A DNA stretch of 64,000 nucleotides from Alteromonas sp. V450 (lineage in GTDB: Bacteria > Pseudomonadota > Gammaproteobacteria > Enterobacterales > Alteromonadaceae): NCBI RefSeq assembly GCF_001885075.1, contig NZ_MODU01000004.1, positions 1,302,001 through 1,366,000 of the forward strand, in the 5' to 3' direction. The position numbers and the translations under genes are program-made. Under the pieces are notes generated by a model. That model worked only from the letters and a program-made list of their open reading frames with translations, was not told where the DNA came from and did no database searches. Numbering within the stretch: the first letter of the stretch is position 1; every line of letters begins with the position of its first letter. Positions 1-10,800 of the stretch are shown here, piece after piece.

Positions 1-1305
1 GTTATCACGCCAACATTGCTCCACTGGGTATTCTCGTGTGTAGCCAGCACCGCCCAAAATCTGAATGGCCAAATCGTTTGCTTTAGGGCCAAATTCCGAG
101 GGCCATGCCTTGAACACTGGTGTGAGTAAATCTAAGAGTTGAGAAAGTTCAGCGCGCTTTTCACTGTCCGCTTCTGTTTCCATTTCATCAATCAACATAC
201 TGCCGTATAAACATAGCGACATTCCACCTTCACAATAGGCTTTTTGTGCAAGCAACATTCGGCGAACGTCACCATGATTGATGATCGGCGTTGGCTCGTC
301 CTCTGGTGCAAGGCGGGGTGCAGCCCTTCCTTGAGTGCGATCTTTTGCGTAGTCTAGTGAATAACGATACCCGCGATACCCTATCATGGCAGCGCCATAT
401 CCAACGCCAATGCGCGCTTCGTTCATCATCATGAACATATAACGCAGCCCTTGGTGTGGTTCACCTATCAGATAGCCATGACAATCACCATTCTCACCAA
501 ACGTGAGCGCCGTTGACGTTGTACCTCGGTAGCCCATTTTATGGATAAGACCAGCAAGGGTAACATCGTTGCGCACGTCTGGATTGCCGTCAGCGTCAAG
601 GCGATATTTAGGTACGGCAAACAAGGAAATGCCCTTAACGCCAGCAGGACCTCCCGGTATTTTCGCTAACACCAAATGCACAATGTTGTCCGACAACTCA
701 TGCTCGCCGCCCGAAATATAAATCTTGCTACCTTTGACTCGGTACGTACCGTCTTCTTGAGGTCTTGCTGTGGTACGAATATCGGCAAGTGACGAACCTG
801 CGTGCGGTTCGGTTAGCGCCATAGTGCCGGTAAAGTCACCTGTTAGCATTTTGCCTAAAAACGCATTTTTAATGTTTTCTGACGCAAAATGCTTAATCAC
901 ATTGGCAGCCGCTGCCGTTAAAAATGGATAAGCCGTAGAGGAAGGGTTTGCTGCTAAAAAATAGCCTGCGCAGGCATTCATGACAGTAACAGGAAGCTGC
1001 ATGCCGCCATCTTCAAAATCAAAATGCCCCGCAATAAAACCCGATTCTCTATATGTATCGAACGCAATTTTTACGTCATCGATCATAGACACTTTATTGC
1101 CATCGAAAGTGGGTTCGTTTTTGTCAGCAGTCGCGTTATGGGGGAGAAACAGCTCTTCTGCCATTTTTTCCGCCATATCGATCACTGCATTGAAAGTCTC
1201 AACGTTGTGCTCTTCAAAGCGAGGTTTTTCACATAGTGCTGCGGTATTTAACACTTCGTACAGTTGAAATTGCATTTCACGGCGGGGGATCAATTGGTCA
1301 GCCAT
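1..1305 (-). CDS. Acyl-CoA dehydrogenase, C-terminal end missing (partial at window edge)
   Basis: The reading frame is open from an ATG at 1305 down to base 1, giving 435 residues without a stop; the rest lies outside the window. The start is supported by an AGAGGAAG ribosome binding site about eight bases upstream. Residues 162-173 (MALTEPHAGSSL) form the flavin-contact loop typical of acyl-CoA dehydrogenases, and the N-terminus (Y/F-x-L-x-E-V-L) is like the large family of about 600 residues that includes DmdC. It would oxidise an acyl-CoA to the enoyl-CoA and pass electrons to ETF, encoded at 13-15 kb. The catalytic glutamate and the substrate cannot be judged from this fragment. It is divergent from a GlxA-type regulator, which might control it (inference). 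Confidence 0.9.
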   Translation of the reverse strand, partial: MADQLIPRREMQFQLYEVLNTAALCEKPRFEEHNVETFNAVIDMAEKMAEELFLPHNATADKNEPTFDGNKVSMIDDVKIAFDTYRESGFIAGHFDFEDGGMQLPVTVMNACAGYFLAANPSSTAYPFLTAAAANVIKHFASENIKNAFLGKMLTGDFTGTMALTEPHAGSSLADIRTTARPQEDGTYRVKGSKIYISGGEHELSDNIVHLVLAKIPGGPAGVKGISLFAVPKYRLDADGNPDVRNDVTLAGLIHKMGYRGTTSTALTFGENGDCHGYLIGEPHQGLRYMFMMMNEARIGVGYGAAMIGYRGYRYSLDYAKDRTQGRAAPRLAPEDEPTPIINHGDVRRMLLAQKAYCEGGMSLCLYGSMLIDEMETEADSEKRAELSQLLDLLTPVFKAWPSEFGPKANDLAIQILGGAGYTREYPVEQCWRDN

Positions 1306-1368
1306 CGTGTTACTTCCTCTAAATATAGGTGTTAACACATTGTGTCATATTCGTTACTGTGCCATTAT

Positions 1369-1382
1369 TGTCATTAATGACA
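1369..1382. promoter_or_regulatory. 14-bp perfect palindrome between acyl-CoA dehydrogenase and GlxA-type regulator
   Basis: TGTCATTAATGACA is a perfect palindrome lying in the 142-base divergent intergenic region. A further TGTCAT occurs at 1343-1348. Such repeated half-sites suggest a regulator binding region, possibly for the adjacent AraC/GlxA protein. The assignment is inference. Confidence 0.4.
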
Positions 1383-1447
1383 CATTTATGGCCATTCCTG
1401 CCATCTATTAATTTTAGTAATAAATAAAAATAAATAACATTATTTCA

Positions 1448-2437
1448 ATGAATGAGAGACCTTTCACCGTAACTGTATTTGGGTTCGAGCAAGCGCTTGC
1501 GTCGGCTATAACCGGAGCACTCGATGTCTTTGCATTTGCCGGAGTAAGTTGGCAGCGCATTCACAGCCTACCTACTGTGCCGAAATTTAAAGTACAGCTA
1601 GCGAGTGCCCATGGTCAGCCGTTCCTTTGTTCAAATCAAGTAACACTCACACCACATATCGCCATTGAAGACGTATCTCATACCGACATTTTGTTGATCC
1701 CAACCATTGGTGGCAACATTGACGATGTATTAGCTGACGCTCAGCCACAGCTTGTTCACATAAAACGTTTACACAAAATGGGAGCGGATATAGCCGCAAA
1801 CTGTACGGGCACATTTTTACTAGCAGAAACAGGTATTTTAAACGGTAAAGTCGCAACAACTCATTGGGGCTATGCTGAGAAGTTCACCGAGCAATTTCCC
1901 CATGTGTTGTTGCATCCAGAGAAAATGGTGACTGAGCAAGATGCCCTATATTGCGCCGGCGGTGGAATGGCATGGATTGACCTTTCAATTTTACTTATTG
2001 AGCGATATTGTGGTCATCAAATCGCAAGCGATACCGCAAAATCTCACGTGCTTGATTCATCCCGTACGAATCAGACGGCTTATGCCAGTAGCCGCCAAAG
2101 ACGCTTTCATACCGACAAAGATATAATTTCCGTGCAAAGCTTTCTTGAAGAAAACTTTGAAAAGAAGATTTTATTGGCTGATTTAGCGCACCGTCACAAC
2201 ATGACTGAGCGCACCTTAATGCGAAAATTTAAAAGCGCATGTGACACAACGCCTTTACAGTATCTACAATCGTTGCGAATTGAACACGCAAGAAAACTGC
2301 TCGAAACTACGGCCCTGCCGTTAGAAAATTTAATCAACAAAGTGGGCTATGAGGACACAAGCTCATTTACGCGATTATTTAAAAAAACCACTGGCCTTTC
2401 TCCATCCCAATACCGCATAAAATTCAAACGTCATTAA
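1448..2437 (+). CDS. GlxA-family transcriptional regulator (DJ-1/PfpI-like domain plus AraC HTH)
   Basis: The 329-residue protein has two parts. Residues 1 to about 190 form a DJ-1/PfpI-like class I glutamine-amidotransferase fold, with Cys119 in the elbow AANCTGTFLLA and the TTHW motif at 137-140. Residues about 225-329 are an AraC-type double helix-turn-helix ending in the usual SPSQYR signature. Members of this family (GlxA, FtrA, GbdR, CdhR) are regulators whose N-terminal domain is thought to sense a small molecule, often a nitrogen compound such as a betaine; the ligand here is unknown. It is transcribed away from the acyl-CoA dehydrogenase, so it may be its regulator. No convincing ribosome binding site is seen before the ATG, so the start is only moderately sure. 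Confidence 0.88.
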   Translation: MNERPFTVTVFGFEQALASAITGALDVFAFAGVSWQRIHSLPTVPKFKVQLASAHGQPFLCSNQVTLTPHIAIEDVSHTDILLIPTIGGNIDDVLADAQPQLVHIKRLHKMGADIAANCTGTFLLAETGILNGKVATTHWGYAEKFTEQFPHVLLHPEKMVTEQDALYCAGGGMAWIDLSILLIERYCGHQIASDTAKSHVLDSSRTNQTAYASSRQRRFHTDKDIISVQSFLEENFEKKILLADLAHRHNMTERTLMRKFKSACDTTPLQYLQSLRIEHARKLLETTALPLENLINKVGYEDTSSFTRLFKKTTGLSPSQYRIKFKRH

Positions 2438-2558
2438 GTCGCTACTCAATAGCCCATCTCATATAGTTAAAATTTGTACACTTGGTCAAATACTTGCATT
2501 CGTTCTATTCTTTTATTTTCAGCAGGTTAAGTGAATACAAATAAAAACTGTAACAAAT

Positions 2559-2588
2559 TTGAAGTTTTTAAATTTAACTTTGTGTAAA
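2559..2588 (+). promoter_or_regulatory. Candidate promoter of the TonB-dependent receptor gene
   Basis: TTGAAG at 2559-2564 and TGTAAA at 2583-2588 are 18 bases apart in a very AT-rich stretch upstream of the receptor gene. This is a weak sigma-70-like match chosen by eye. Confidence 0.3.
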
Positions 2589-2669
2589 ATGTCGCGCCAA
2601 GCATAGATCGTCAAATTTTATGCCTAAAACACTACAAAAGTATAAATTTACAATCATCTTGGTGAAAAC

Positions 2670-4985
2670 ATGAGAACTTATAAAATTGCTTCACTAGCGC
2701 TTGCAGTTAGTGCAGCGTTCAGCTCATCCGTTCTTGCACAAGAGGCCGCTACGACAGAAAAAAAAGAAGCCTCTCTCGAACAAATTACTGTAACCGCACA
2801 AAAACGAACGCAATCTATTCAAGAAGTCCCTATTTCTGTTGCTACGCTCAGCGGTGAAAAATTTGAAAGCCTTTTTTCTGGTGGCGAAGACATTCTCGCT
2901 TTGGCTGTTCGCGTACCAGGTCTTTACGCAGAATCATCAAATGGACGTGTAGCGCCGCGCTTCTATATCAGAGGCTTGGGCAACACTGATTTCGATCTAG
3001 CGGCATCACAGCCTGTTTCTATTATCATGGACGAAGTGGTAATGGAAAACGTGGTACTAAAAAGCTTCCCTCTTTTCGACGTACAGCAAGTTGAAGTTTT
3101 ACGTGGCCCTCAGGGCACGTTATTTGGCCGAAATACCACTGCGGGTATTATTAAATTCGATACAGTTAAACCAACTCAGGATGTTGAAGGCTATGCGAAA
3201 GCAGGCTTCGGCTCTTACGGCACCATGAATTTTGAAGGTGCTATTAGTGGTGGACTGACTGATGAACTGTCTGCTCGTCTATCGGTACTATCTCAAGAGC
3301 GCGACGACTACATTGATAATGCTTTCACAGGACAAAATGACGCTATCGGTGGCTATGACGAAAAAGCATACCGCTTGCAGCTACTTTGGGAGCCTTCAGC
3401 TGATTTCTCTGCATTACTTAATGTTCATGGTCGTGACCTAGAGGGCACCGCATCAATCTTTAGAGCGAATATCTTCGACAAAGGTAGCAACAAACTGAAC
3501 GCGAATTATGATCGCACAACAGTGTTTTACGATGGTGACCTTGGCAACAACGGTATCGATAACAATCCTCAAGAATATGACGGATTTGGAACGTCTTTAA
3601 AACTTGAGTATGACATGGATGACGTAACCTTCACCTCCATTTCAGCACTTGAAACAGCCGAAGGTTCTAGCTTAGGTGATATCGATGGCGGTTTTTTAGT
3701 AGACGTTGATTTTGATGGTGTTGCAGAAGAGACAGGGCCAGGCTTTATTCCTTTTGGCGCAGTGACACAAGACCGCCTTAACGACCTTGAGCAATATACA
3801 CAAGAGTTCCGATTTGCTAGTAACACTACCGATGCGCTTAACTGGCAGGTAGGTGCTTTCTATTACGATGCATCGTTCAACGTTACTAGTATTGACGGGC
3901 TGTTCGGCGCAAGCACCGTGTTTCATGAAAACCAAACGTGGGCCCTATTTGGTCAAAGCTCATATCAGGTAAATGAAAAGCTAAATGTTACCGGTGGTAT
4001 TCGCTACACACACGACTCAAAAAGCCTTGTTGTGGGTGATCAAAATGTTAACGGTCCATGCTTAACACTAGACTTCAACAATGACGGAATAAAAGAGTGT
4101 CAAATTCAAGACTATGACGATATCAGCGTAGATGATGGTCAATACAGTTTTGAGTTAAGCGCAAACTATCGCGTTACAGACGACATGTCAGTATTCGCGC
4201 GTTATGCAAATGGTTTCCGCGCACAAACTATTCAAGGCCGTGATGTCGCCTTTGAAGGTGCGCCATCAGTTGCCGATGCAGAAACAATCAATTCATTCGA
4301 ACTTGGTATTAAGTCAGATCTCCTTGACGATACTCTACGCCTAAATGCAGCGGCGTTCTTCTACACTGTAGACGATATGCAATTCTCAGCTATTGGCGGC
4401 GGTAACAACTTTACATCGTTAGTAAATGCAGACAAAGGCGAAGCGTACGGATTTGAGGTGGATGCACAGTGGCTAGCTACAGATGAGCTTACGTTTACTG
4501 CAGGCTATAGCTATAACCATACTGAAATTAAAGATGATACGTTAACAGTTTCGCCATGTGGTACTAACCCTACCTTCAATTCTACAGGCAACTGTACAGT
4601 GACCGACCCTCGCCCAGACGGATTCGTCGCATCTATTGACGGTAACCCCTTCCCGCAGGCGCCAGAGTCAATCTTCAACTTCACGGCTCGTTACACCATT
4701 CCTATGGGTGATGACGGTGAGTTCTTCGTGTTTACCGATTGGGCATTCCAAGGCGAGACAAACATCTTCTTATACGAAGCTGTAGAGTTTACTACCGACG
4801 ATAACTTTGAAGGTGGCTTACGCATCGGCTACGAAAACTTCGCCCACAACTACACTGTAGCGTTATTTGGCCGTAATATTACAGACGAAGATAACGTAAA
4901 AGGTGCTATCGATTTCAATAACCTTACAGGTATTGTAAACGAGCCTCGTATTTGGGGTGTTGAATTTAAGTACACGTATTACTAA
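2670..4985 (+). CDS. TonB-dependent outer-membrane receptor
   Basis: The 771-residue protein begins with a Sec signal peptide that ends near Ala23 (SSSVLA/QE). A TonB-box-like segment LEQITVTAQKR follows at about 36-46. A plug domain with the canonical LRGPQGTLFGRNTTAG motif lies near residues 138-153, and a long beta-barrel ends in an aromatic residue (KYTYY), as outer-membrane proteins do. It imports a ligand across the outer membrane using energy from TonB-ExbBD. The barrel is rich in Asp and Gly. The substrate is not evident: there is no adjacent siderophore or polysaccharide gene, and the upstream GlxA-type regulator is only a possible link. The gene stands alone with its own terminator. 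Confidence 0.93.
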   Translation: MRTYKIASLALAVSAAFSSSVLAQEAATTEKKEASLEQITVTAQKRTQSIQEVPISVATLSGEKFESLFSGGEDILALAVRVPGLYAESSNGRVAPRFYIRGLGNTDFDLAASQPVSIIMDEVVMENVVLKSFPLFDVQQVEVLRGPQGTLFGRNTTAGIIKFDTVKPTQDVEGYAKAGFGSYGTMNFEGAISGGLTDELSARLSVLSQERDDYIDNAFTGQNDAIGGYDEKAYRLQLLWEPSADFSALLNVHGRDLEGTASIFRANIFDKGSNKLNANYDRTTVFYDGDLGNNGIDNNPQEYDGFGTSLKLEYDMDDVTFTSISALETAEGSSLGDIDGGFLVDVDFDGVAEETGPGFIPFGAVTQDRLNDLEQYTQEFRFASNTTDALNWQVGAFYYDASFNVTSIDGLFGASTVFHENQTWALFGQSSYQVNEKLNVTGGIRYTHDSKSLVVGDQNVNGPCLTLDFNNDGIKECQIQDYDDISVDDGQYSFELSANYRVTDDMSVFARYANGFRAQTIQGRDVAFEGAPSVADAETINSFELGIKSDLLDDTLRLNAAAFFYTVDDMQFSAIGGGNNFTSLVNADKGEAYGFEVDAQWLATDELTFTAGYSYNHTEIKDDTLTVSPCGTNPTFNSTGNCTVTDPRPDGFVASIDGNPFPQAPESIFNFTARYTIPMGDDGEFFVFTDWAFQGETNIFLYEAVEFTTDDNFEGGLRIGYENFAHNYTVALFGRNITDEDNVKGAIDFNNLTGIVNEPRIWGVEFKYTYY

Positions 4986-5043
4986 TCGAGAAACCGACAA
5001 TATCATTTAAGATACTGTTGATATAAACCGGTTAAATAAGTAG

Positions 5044-5077
5044 AAGCGGTAACGTTTAAAAGCGATACCGCTTTTTT
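5044..5077 (+). terminator. Rho-independent terminator of the TonB receptor gene
   Basis: AAGCGGTA at 5044-5051 pairs with TACCGCTT at 5066-5073, followed by a T run to 5077. It lies about 60 bases after the receptor stop codon. Confidence 0.8.
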
Positions 5078-5110
5078 GTAACTAAAGCGCCCCTTGATAG
5101 AGGCTGCTTT

Positions 5111-5470
5111 TTAGGCTGCTAAATTAAAGTTGGTAACACTGTGCTTTTGTACTAACACTTGCAGTTTCCGGCATACATTAACCCACCTTACTACGCGCTG
5201 ATAATATACCTGCTCCACAAGCTGCCCTTTTGCATCAAACAAAAAACTCGCCAGCCTGTTTTTAGTACCCGGCATATAAAAGTGATGAACCGTAAAAAAA
5301 TGAGACATCGGCGCATTCATTATTTTTTGATACATACAAAAAGGTAGCGAATTTGCTCGCTCATCACCACCTGGTAAACGCGCACGACGTTGAAAATCGT
5401 CAAAGCCTGATTCAGTCAAAATGCCATGCTTTGATAAAAGTTCGTCTACTGCTTTTACACCTGTTTGCAT
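5111..5470 (-). CDS. Hypothetical protein, 119 residues
   Basis: I do not recognise this protein. It starts at an ATG with a good AGGAG ribosome binding site about six bases upstream, which argues for a real gene. It has no signal peptide and no obvious membrane segment. It is mixed in character, with a basic, aromatic middle and C-terminal half (VHHFYMPGTKNR, YYQRVVRWVN). It is convergent with the TonB receptor and stands alone between two genes with their own terminators. No function is proposed. Confidence 0.6.
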   Translation of the reverse strand: MQTGVKAVDELLSKHGILTESGFDDFQRRARLPGGDERANSLPFCMYQKIMNAPMSHFFTVHHFYMPGTKNRLASFLFDAKGQLVEQVYYQRVVRWVNVCRKLQVLVQKHSVTNFNLAA

Positions 5471-5562
5471 ATTTACACTCCTAGCTGGACATGCCGAAGA
5501 TAAGATTTATTTTAAACCATACTGATATTTATACAGTATATTGTCATTTGTTTAAAATGCAA

Positions 5563-5590
5563 ACAAAAAAGCCGCTAAAAATAGCGGCTT
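5563..5590 (-). terminator. Rho-independent terminator of the prolyl oligopeptidase gene
   Basis: AAGCCGCTA at 5569-5577 pairs with TAGCGGCTT at 5582-5590. On the minus strand the stem is followed by a T run (the A run at 5565-5570), 27 bases after the peptidase stop codon. Confidence 0.85.
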
Positions 5591-5616
5591 TGCAAAATTA
5601 GTGCTTAAGTACAGGA

Positions 5617-7782
5617 TTAATCGAGTGCTGCCTCAAGGAAAGCCCATTGGTCGGCATATCCTTCTATGCGCATCCAAGTTGGGGTGCCTGCACCGTGCCC
5701 TGCTCTCGTTTCCACGCGTAGAAGAATCGGATTATCACAGCCTTGGTCGGCTTGTAACTGTGCAGCAAACTTATAACTGTGCCATGGCACAACTCGGTCG
5801 TCATGATCACCTGTAGTTACCAATGTTGCAGGGTAACATTTACCCGCTTGAGTATTGTGTAAAGGTGAGTAAGCATACAATGCCTCAAACTCATCCTTAT
5901 TCTCACTCAGTCCATAATCTGACGACCACGCACGCGCATTTGCACTGGGCGTGTGATAACGCAACATGTCAAGCACGCCTACCGCTGGCAATGCCGCACC
6001 AAATAAGTCTGGGCGCTGTGTTAATGAAGCAGCGACAAGCAAACCGCCATTTGAGCCACCTTGGATCCCAAGTTTTTGTGACGACGTGTAGCCTTTGTCA
6101 ATTAAAAATTCCGCTCCGCTAATAAAATCATCGAAAACGTTTTGCTTACGGAGTTTTGTTCCTGCTGCATGCCATTGCTGACCGTATTCACCACCACCGC
6201 GTAAATTGGCAATCGCCAGAACATTTCCCTGCTCAAGCCAAACCATCCGTGAAACCGAATAACTCGGAGTAAGTGAAATATTAAAGCCGCCATAGCCATA
6301 CAACAATGCTTTATTGCTACCGTCTAGCGTTAACCCTTTTTTATGCACAATGAACATCGGGATTTTTGTACCATCTTTACTCTGGTAAAAAACCTGTTTG
6401 GTGATGTAATCCGCATAATCTACACCGGTATCAATAGTCTTGAACAGGGTGGACTGACCGCTCTCAACATCGTAAGCATACACTTGTCCTGGGTTAGTGA
6501 ACCCTGTCAATTTGTAGAAGGTCGTATCGCTGTCGGCGCTGCCGTAAAAACCACTTACGTTACCGATGTCGGAAAATGCGATGTCGTCGACTTTGGTACC
6601 ATCTAAGTCAAAAACACTCACTTGCGCTTTTACATCTTTTAAATATTGCGCAAACAGTTTTTCGCCCATTAGCGACACATTTCTTAAGGTTTCTTGCTTA
6701 CTTTCAATTACGGTGGTGGTTTTTTTAACCTCAGCATCAAAACGAACCTTTATCACCTTTCCGGTGGGCGCATTTGCTGTGGATGTAAAAAACAAATCGT
6801 TTTCTTGCTCTCCTACCAGATCGTAACGACCGTCCCAACGGTCAAATATAGGAACGATTTCTGCGTTCGCCTCAGTCAACGATTTCGCATACACGCCATT
6901 GGCTTGGTAACCTTCAAATACCGATATAAGTAACGTCTTGCCGTCCTGGATCACCGACGGATAAGGATTCCACGTTGGTTTGTCGTCAAACGAAAATACG
7001 TGAGTATCCTCGCTTTGCAGCGTGCCTAGTTTATGAAAATAGATGGAAACACTTTGGCTGTCATCGTAGCCCGCCTCACCATTCTCAGGATACCGAGAAT
7101 AGAAAAAGCCTGTTTCATCGGGAAGCCATGCAATATTTGAAAACTTCACTCCCTTGATAATATCAGGCAAATCGCTTTTGGTAGCGGTATTTCTAACATG
7201 TATTGTCTTCCAGTCAGTGCCGCCATCTGAGAGCATATAAGCAAGGTAAGATGCCTCAGGGCTGACTTCACTCGACGCTAACGAAACCGTTCCATCGTCG
7301 CTCAACGTATTTGGATCTATTAGTACTTCTGGTTCAGCGTTAATACTGTCGGCGATGTAAAGAACATATTGATTTTGCAAGCCATCGTTATAGCTGTAGA
7401 ACAATTTATCGTTAACCATATACGGCGTTGAGTACTTTTCATAATCCCAAAGCTCAGTTAATCGGGTTTTATATTGCTCTCGCGTATCAAGCGTACTGAG
7501 ATAAGGGCGTGCTAATGCGTTTTGCTCACCAACCCATGATTTCACTTGCTCAGATTTTTCGTCTTCTAACCAACGGTATGGATCAGCGACTTTAGTACCA
7601 TGATAATCGTCAACGTGGTCCACTTTTTTAGTCGTTGGATACCCCGTTAATATTGGCAATGCTGCACTATCTTGTTGCATGCTAGTTTGTGAAGCACTAG
7701 GTACAGACTCATTATTTGCACATGCCAATATTAGCCCCGTTGCAGCAGCACACACTGCCCCCTTCAACAATGTCTTTTTCAT
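5617..7782 (-). CDS. Prolyl oligopeptidase family S9 serine peptidase, lipoprotein
   Basis: The 721-residue protein starts with a lipoprotein-type signal (lysines, hydrophobic stretch, ILAC lipobox near residue 21), so it is probably anchored in a membrane facing the periplasm. An N-terminal beta-propeller of about 400 residues precedes the alpha/beta hydrolase domain. Catalytic elements are clear: Ser577 in GGSNGG, the Asp within DHDDRV at about 659-664, and His696 in AGHGAG. The order matches family S9A prolyl endopeptidases, which cut short peptides after proline. The gene is transcribed in the same direction as the RND pump genes upstream (30 bases after the permease stop). Co-transcription is possible but functionally unexplained. 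Confidence 0.93.
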   Translation of the reverse strand: MKKTLLKGAVCAAATGLILACANNESVPSASQTSMQQDSAALPILTGYPTTKKVDHVDDYHGTKVADPYRWLEDEKSEQVKSWVGEQNALARPYLSTLDTREQYKTRLTELWDYEKYSTPYMVNDKLFYSYNDGLQNQYVLYIADSINAEPEVLIDPNTLSDDGTVSLASSEVSPEASYLAYMLSDGGTDWKTIHVRNTATKSDLPDIIKGVKFSNIAWLPDETGFFYSRYPENGEAGYDDSQSVSIYFHKLGTLQSEDTHVFSFDDKPTWNPYPSVIQDGKTLLISVFEGYQANGVYAKSLTEANAEIVPIFDRWDGRYDLVGEQENDLFFTSTANAPTGKVIKVRFDAEVKKTTTVIESKQETLRNVSLMGEKLFAQYLKDVKAQVSVFDLDGTKVDDIAFSDIGNVSGFYGSADSDTTFYKLTGFTNPGQVYAYDVESGQSTLFKTIDTGVDYADYITKQVFYQSKDGTKIPMFIVHKKGLTLDGSNKALLYGYGGFNISLTPSYSVSRMVWLEQGNVLAIANLRGGGEYGQQWHAAGTKLRKQNVFDDFISGAEFLIDKGYTSSQKLGIQGGSNGGLLVAASLTQRPDLFGAALPAVGVLDMLRYHTPSANARAWSSDYGLSENKDEFEALYAYSPLHNTQAGKCYPATLVTTGDHDDRVVPWHSYKFAAQLQADQGCDNPILLRVETRAGHGAGTPTWMRIEGYADQWAFLEAALD

Positions 7783-7812
7783 AACTATTCCTTTAAAGGT
7801 AAAACGTATTTG

Positions 7813-10800
7813 CTAACCAGCATTTTCAGCTTCAGTATTGCCAGCCGCTTGGCTGTTTTTTCTGCCCTTGAGCACATTTTTTAAATCATTAAGGATCAAA
7901 TACAATGCTGGAACTAATAACAGAGTAATCACTGTCGCAAATAAAATGCCGAAAGCGAGTGATATCGCCATAGGAATTACAATTTGCGCTTGTAGACTTC
8001 GTTCAAAGACAATTGGCATAAGGCCCATAAAGGTAGTCAATGAAGTAAGGATAATTGCCCTAAATCGTTGCGTGCCGGCACTAATCGCCGCTTCCATGAG
8101 TGATAAGCCTTCTTTTCTTGCACGGTTGACAAAGTCCACCATAATCAGACTGTCATTCACCACAACACCAGAGAGCGCTATAATGCCACAAATAGATAAC
8201 ACACTTACGGCCATTCCAAGGACCCAGTGACCTACAATGGCGCCTACGATACCAAAAGGAATGACTGACATAATTATCAAAGGTTGACTATATGAACGCA
8301 GCGGTATCGCTAACAAGGCATAGATTGCAAACAGCGCAAAGAAAAAGCCTTGAAGCAAGCTAAAAGTAGCATCATCTTGCTCTTTCGCATTTCCCTGCAG
8401 TTGGAACTCAACATTAGGATATCGCTCAAGCAATGTAGGCATCACATTATCGATTATCTCGCCGGTTATCTCAGAGGGATCCATGACGGCTTTATCAACA
8501 ACACCTGTTACCGTAACTGAACGCTTACCGTCTACGCGAATAATTGAGTCAAAACCCTTTCCGATGACGAAGGTTGCCACTTCCTCGAACGGCACGTCCT
8601 GTCCGTTAGGTGCTCGAACCCTCATGTTCTCTAGGTGTTCTATTGAACTGCGCTCGGTTTTCGGATATCTCACCATCACGCGAATTTCTTCATCGTCACG
8701 CTGTATACGCTGCACCTCTGCGCCGTAAAACCCAAAACGTACCTGCTGTCCAAGCTGCTGCAGCGTGATGCCCAACGCATCGGCTTGCGGTTTTAGGGCC
8801 AGCTGTATTTCTTCACTACCACCAGAAAAGGTATCATTAATATCTGTTACACCCTCGTAAGTATCCAGGGCGTCTTTCAATTCTTCGCTTACCGCGCGAA
8901 GTGCAACAATATCACCCGAGCTAAACACAAAGCTCAAATCCGAACCACCACCTGGGCCGCCTGGAGAGTTTATGTTGAAAGACTTTACACCAGGTATTTC
9001 GGGCAGTTCTTCTCGCCACATTTCTTGTACTTCAAAATCAGTCAATGCACGCGTTTCGCCTTTCGTGAGTTCAGCGAAAATCTCACCGCCTAAGTTGCCG
9101 TTATCAAATGCGATAGCGTGCTTTATAACGCCCTCGCCTGTATCAGCCGCCACCCTCTCATCCATTCTGCGCATTGCTTCGCGCAATGTGGTTAATACTT
9201 TATCTCGTTGCTCGAGAGAAGATCCTGGTTCTAGCTCAAAGCTCGCCACCATAAAGTCGCTCGGAATGCTCGGGAAAAACACAAACCTCACAATGCCACC
9301 ACCAAACAACCCTATGGTTAATATAAGCATAGCGAGGAATACCGCTACGGTGGTATAGCGGTTACGAATGGCTTTTGCTAAAAATGGCGCATACTTAGTA
9401 TTGATAAAACGTTTTATGCCTTCGCTGAAAAAATCGCGAAACTTTTGAAAGCCGTTAGCCTTTTCAGGGTCGTATGGCTTGAGTTTCATGTGCACTAAAT
9501 GTGCCGGCAGGATCAGTTTGGACTCAATTAATGAGAAAACTAAGCAAACAATTACAACCACGCCAATAGTTTTCCACACAACGCCGAACGGCCCTGAAAC
9601 CATTAACATTGGTGAGAATGCTGCTATCGTTGTTAGCACCCCAAACGTGGCGGGCATGGCTACTTTTTTTACGCCTGCAATAACATTGTCGGCACTATGC
9701 CCCTTCTTATCGATTTCCGAATATGCTGATTCCCCCATGATAATGGCATCGTCAACCACTATCCCTAGTACCAATATAAACGCGAAAAGCGACAACATGT
9801 TGATGGAAACACCAACCATGTCTAGCGGCATAACTAATAGTGTCCCCAGAAAACAAACCGGTAATCCTACAATGACCCAAAAGGCGAGCTTAATTTTTAA
9901 AAATAGTGACAACACAAAGAACACGAGTAACGCGCCGAAAAACATATTTTCAAGCATCATGTTAAGGCGGTCAGCTAGATAAAACGAGCTGTCTCCCCAT
10001 GTATCTACACTAATATGCGCTGGAAATTCGCTTCTATTGTTTTCAACATAGTTGTTTACCTGCTCGGAAATCTCTAGCGCGTTCTGATCGCCCACAGCTT
10101 GCACACGCAAGCTTACTGCAGGTTTACCATCAAACAAGGCATACTGGTTGTTCTCAATAAAACCATCGTTGATATAAGCCACGTCGCCTAACGTTACGCG
10201 AGTGCCATTGGCATTGGTAAGTAAAACAATTTGCGAGTAATCCCAACCGGTATAAGCCTGCCCCTTTGTGCGCAGTAGAATGTCGCCATTTTCAGTTCTT
10301 ATGGATCCACCAGGTAAGTCAATACTTGTCTGGCTAAGGCGGGAAACCACATCGGCAAAAGTAAGGTTGTATTTTTGAAGGTCAACTTCGGAAAGTTCTA
10401 CCGAGATTTCATAGTCTCGAGCACCAACAACTTGTACGCTTGAGATACCAGATAAGTTAGCGATGTCATCACGTAACGCCTTCGCAAACTCTTTTAACTC
10501 GCGTTCTGTTGCGTCACCATAGACCGAAAGCCAGATAACGTCTTGTTGCATTTTTTGTCGATATACAACCGGTTTTTCTGTGTCGCCAGGAAACGTTGGT
10601 ATGGCGTCAACTTGTACTTTTACCTCATCAAGCAAAGACTGAACATCGTAGTCTTCTTCCACCTGAATGCTAACTGTTCCCATACCTTCAACAGCGGTAG
10701 AATTAATTTGCTTTATACCATCAAGGTCTTTTATCGCCTCTTCTACCTTAAGTAGAACACCCTCTTCAACTTCCTGAGGTGCTGCTCCTAGGTAAGGCAC

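Noticed and set aside
9479..9982. A 167-codon frame on the plus strand inside the RND permease gene
   Set aside because: It is antisense to a well-conserved membrane protein, and its Thr/Ser/Asn-rich composition is that of a reverse-strand shadow.
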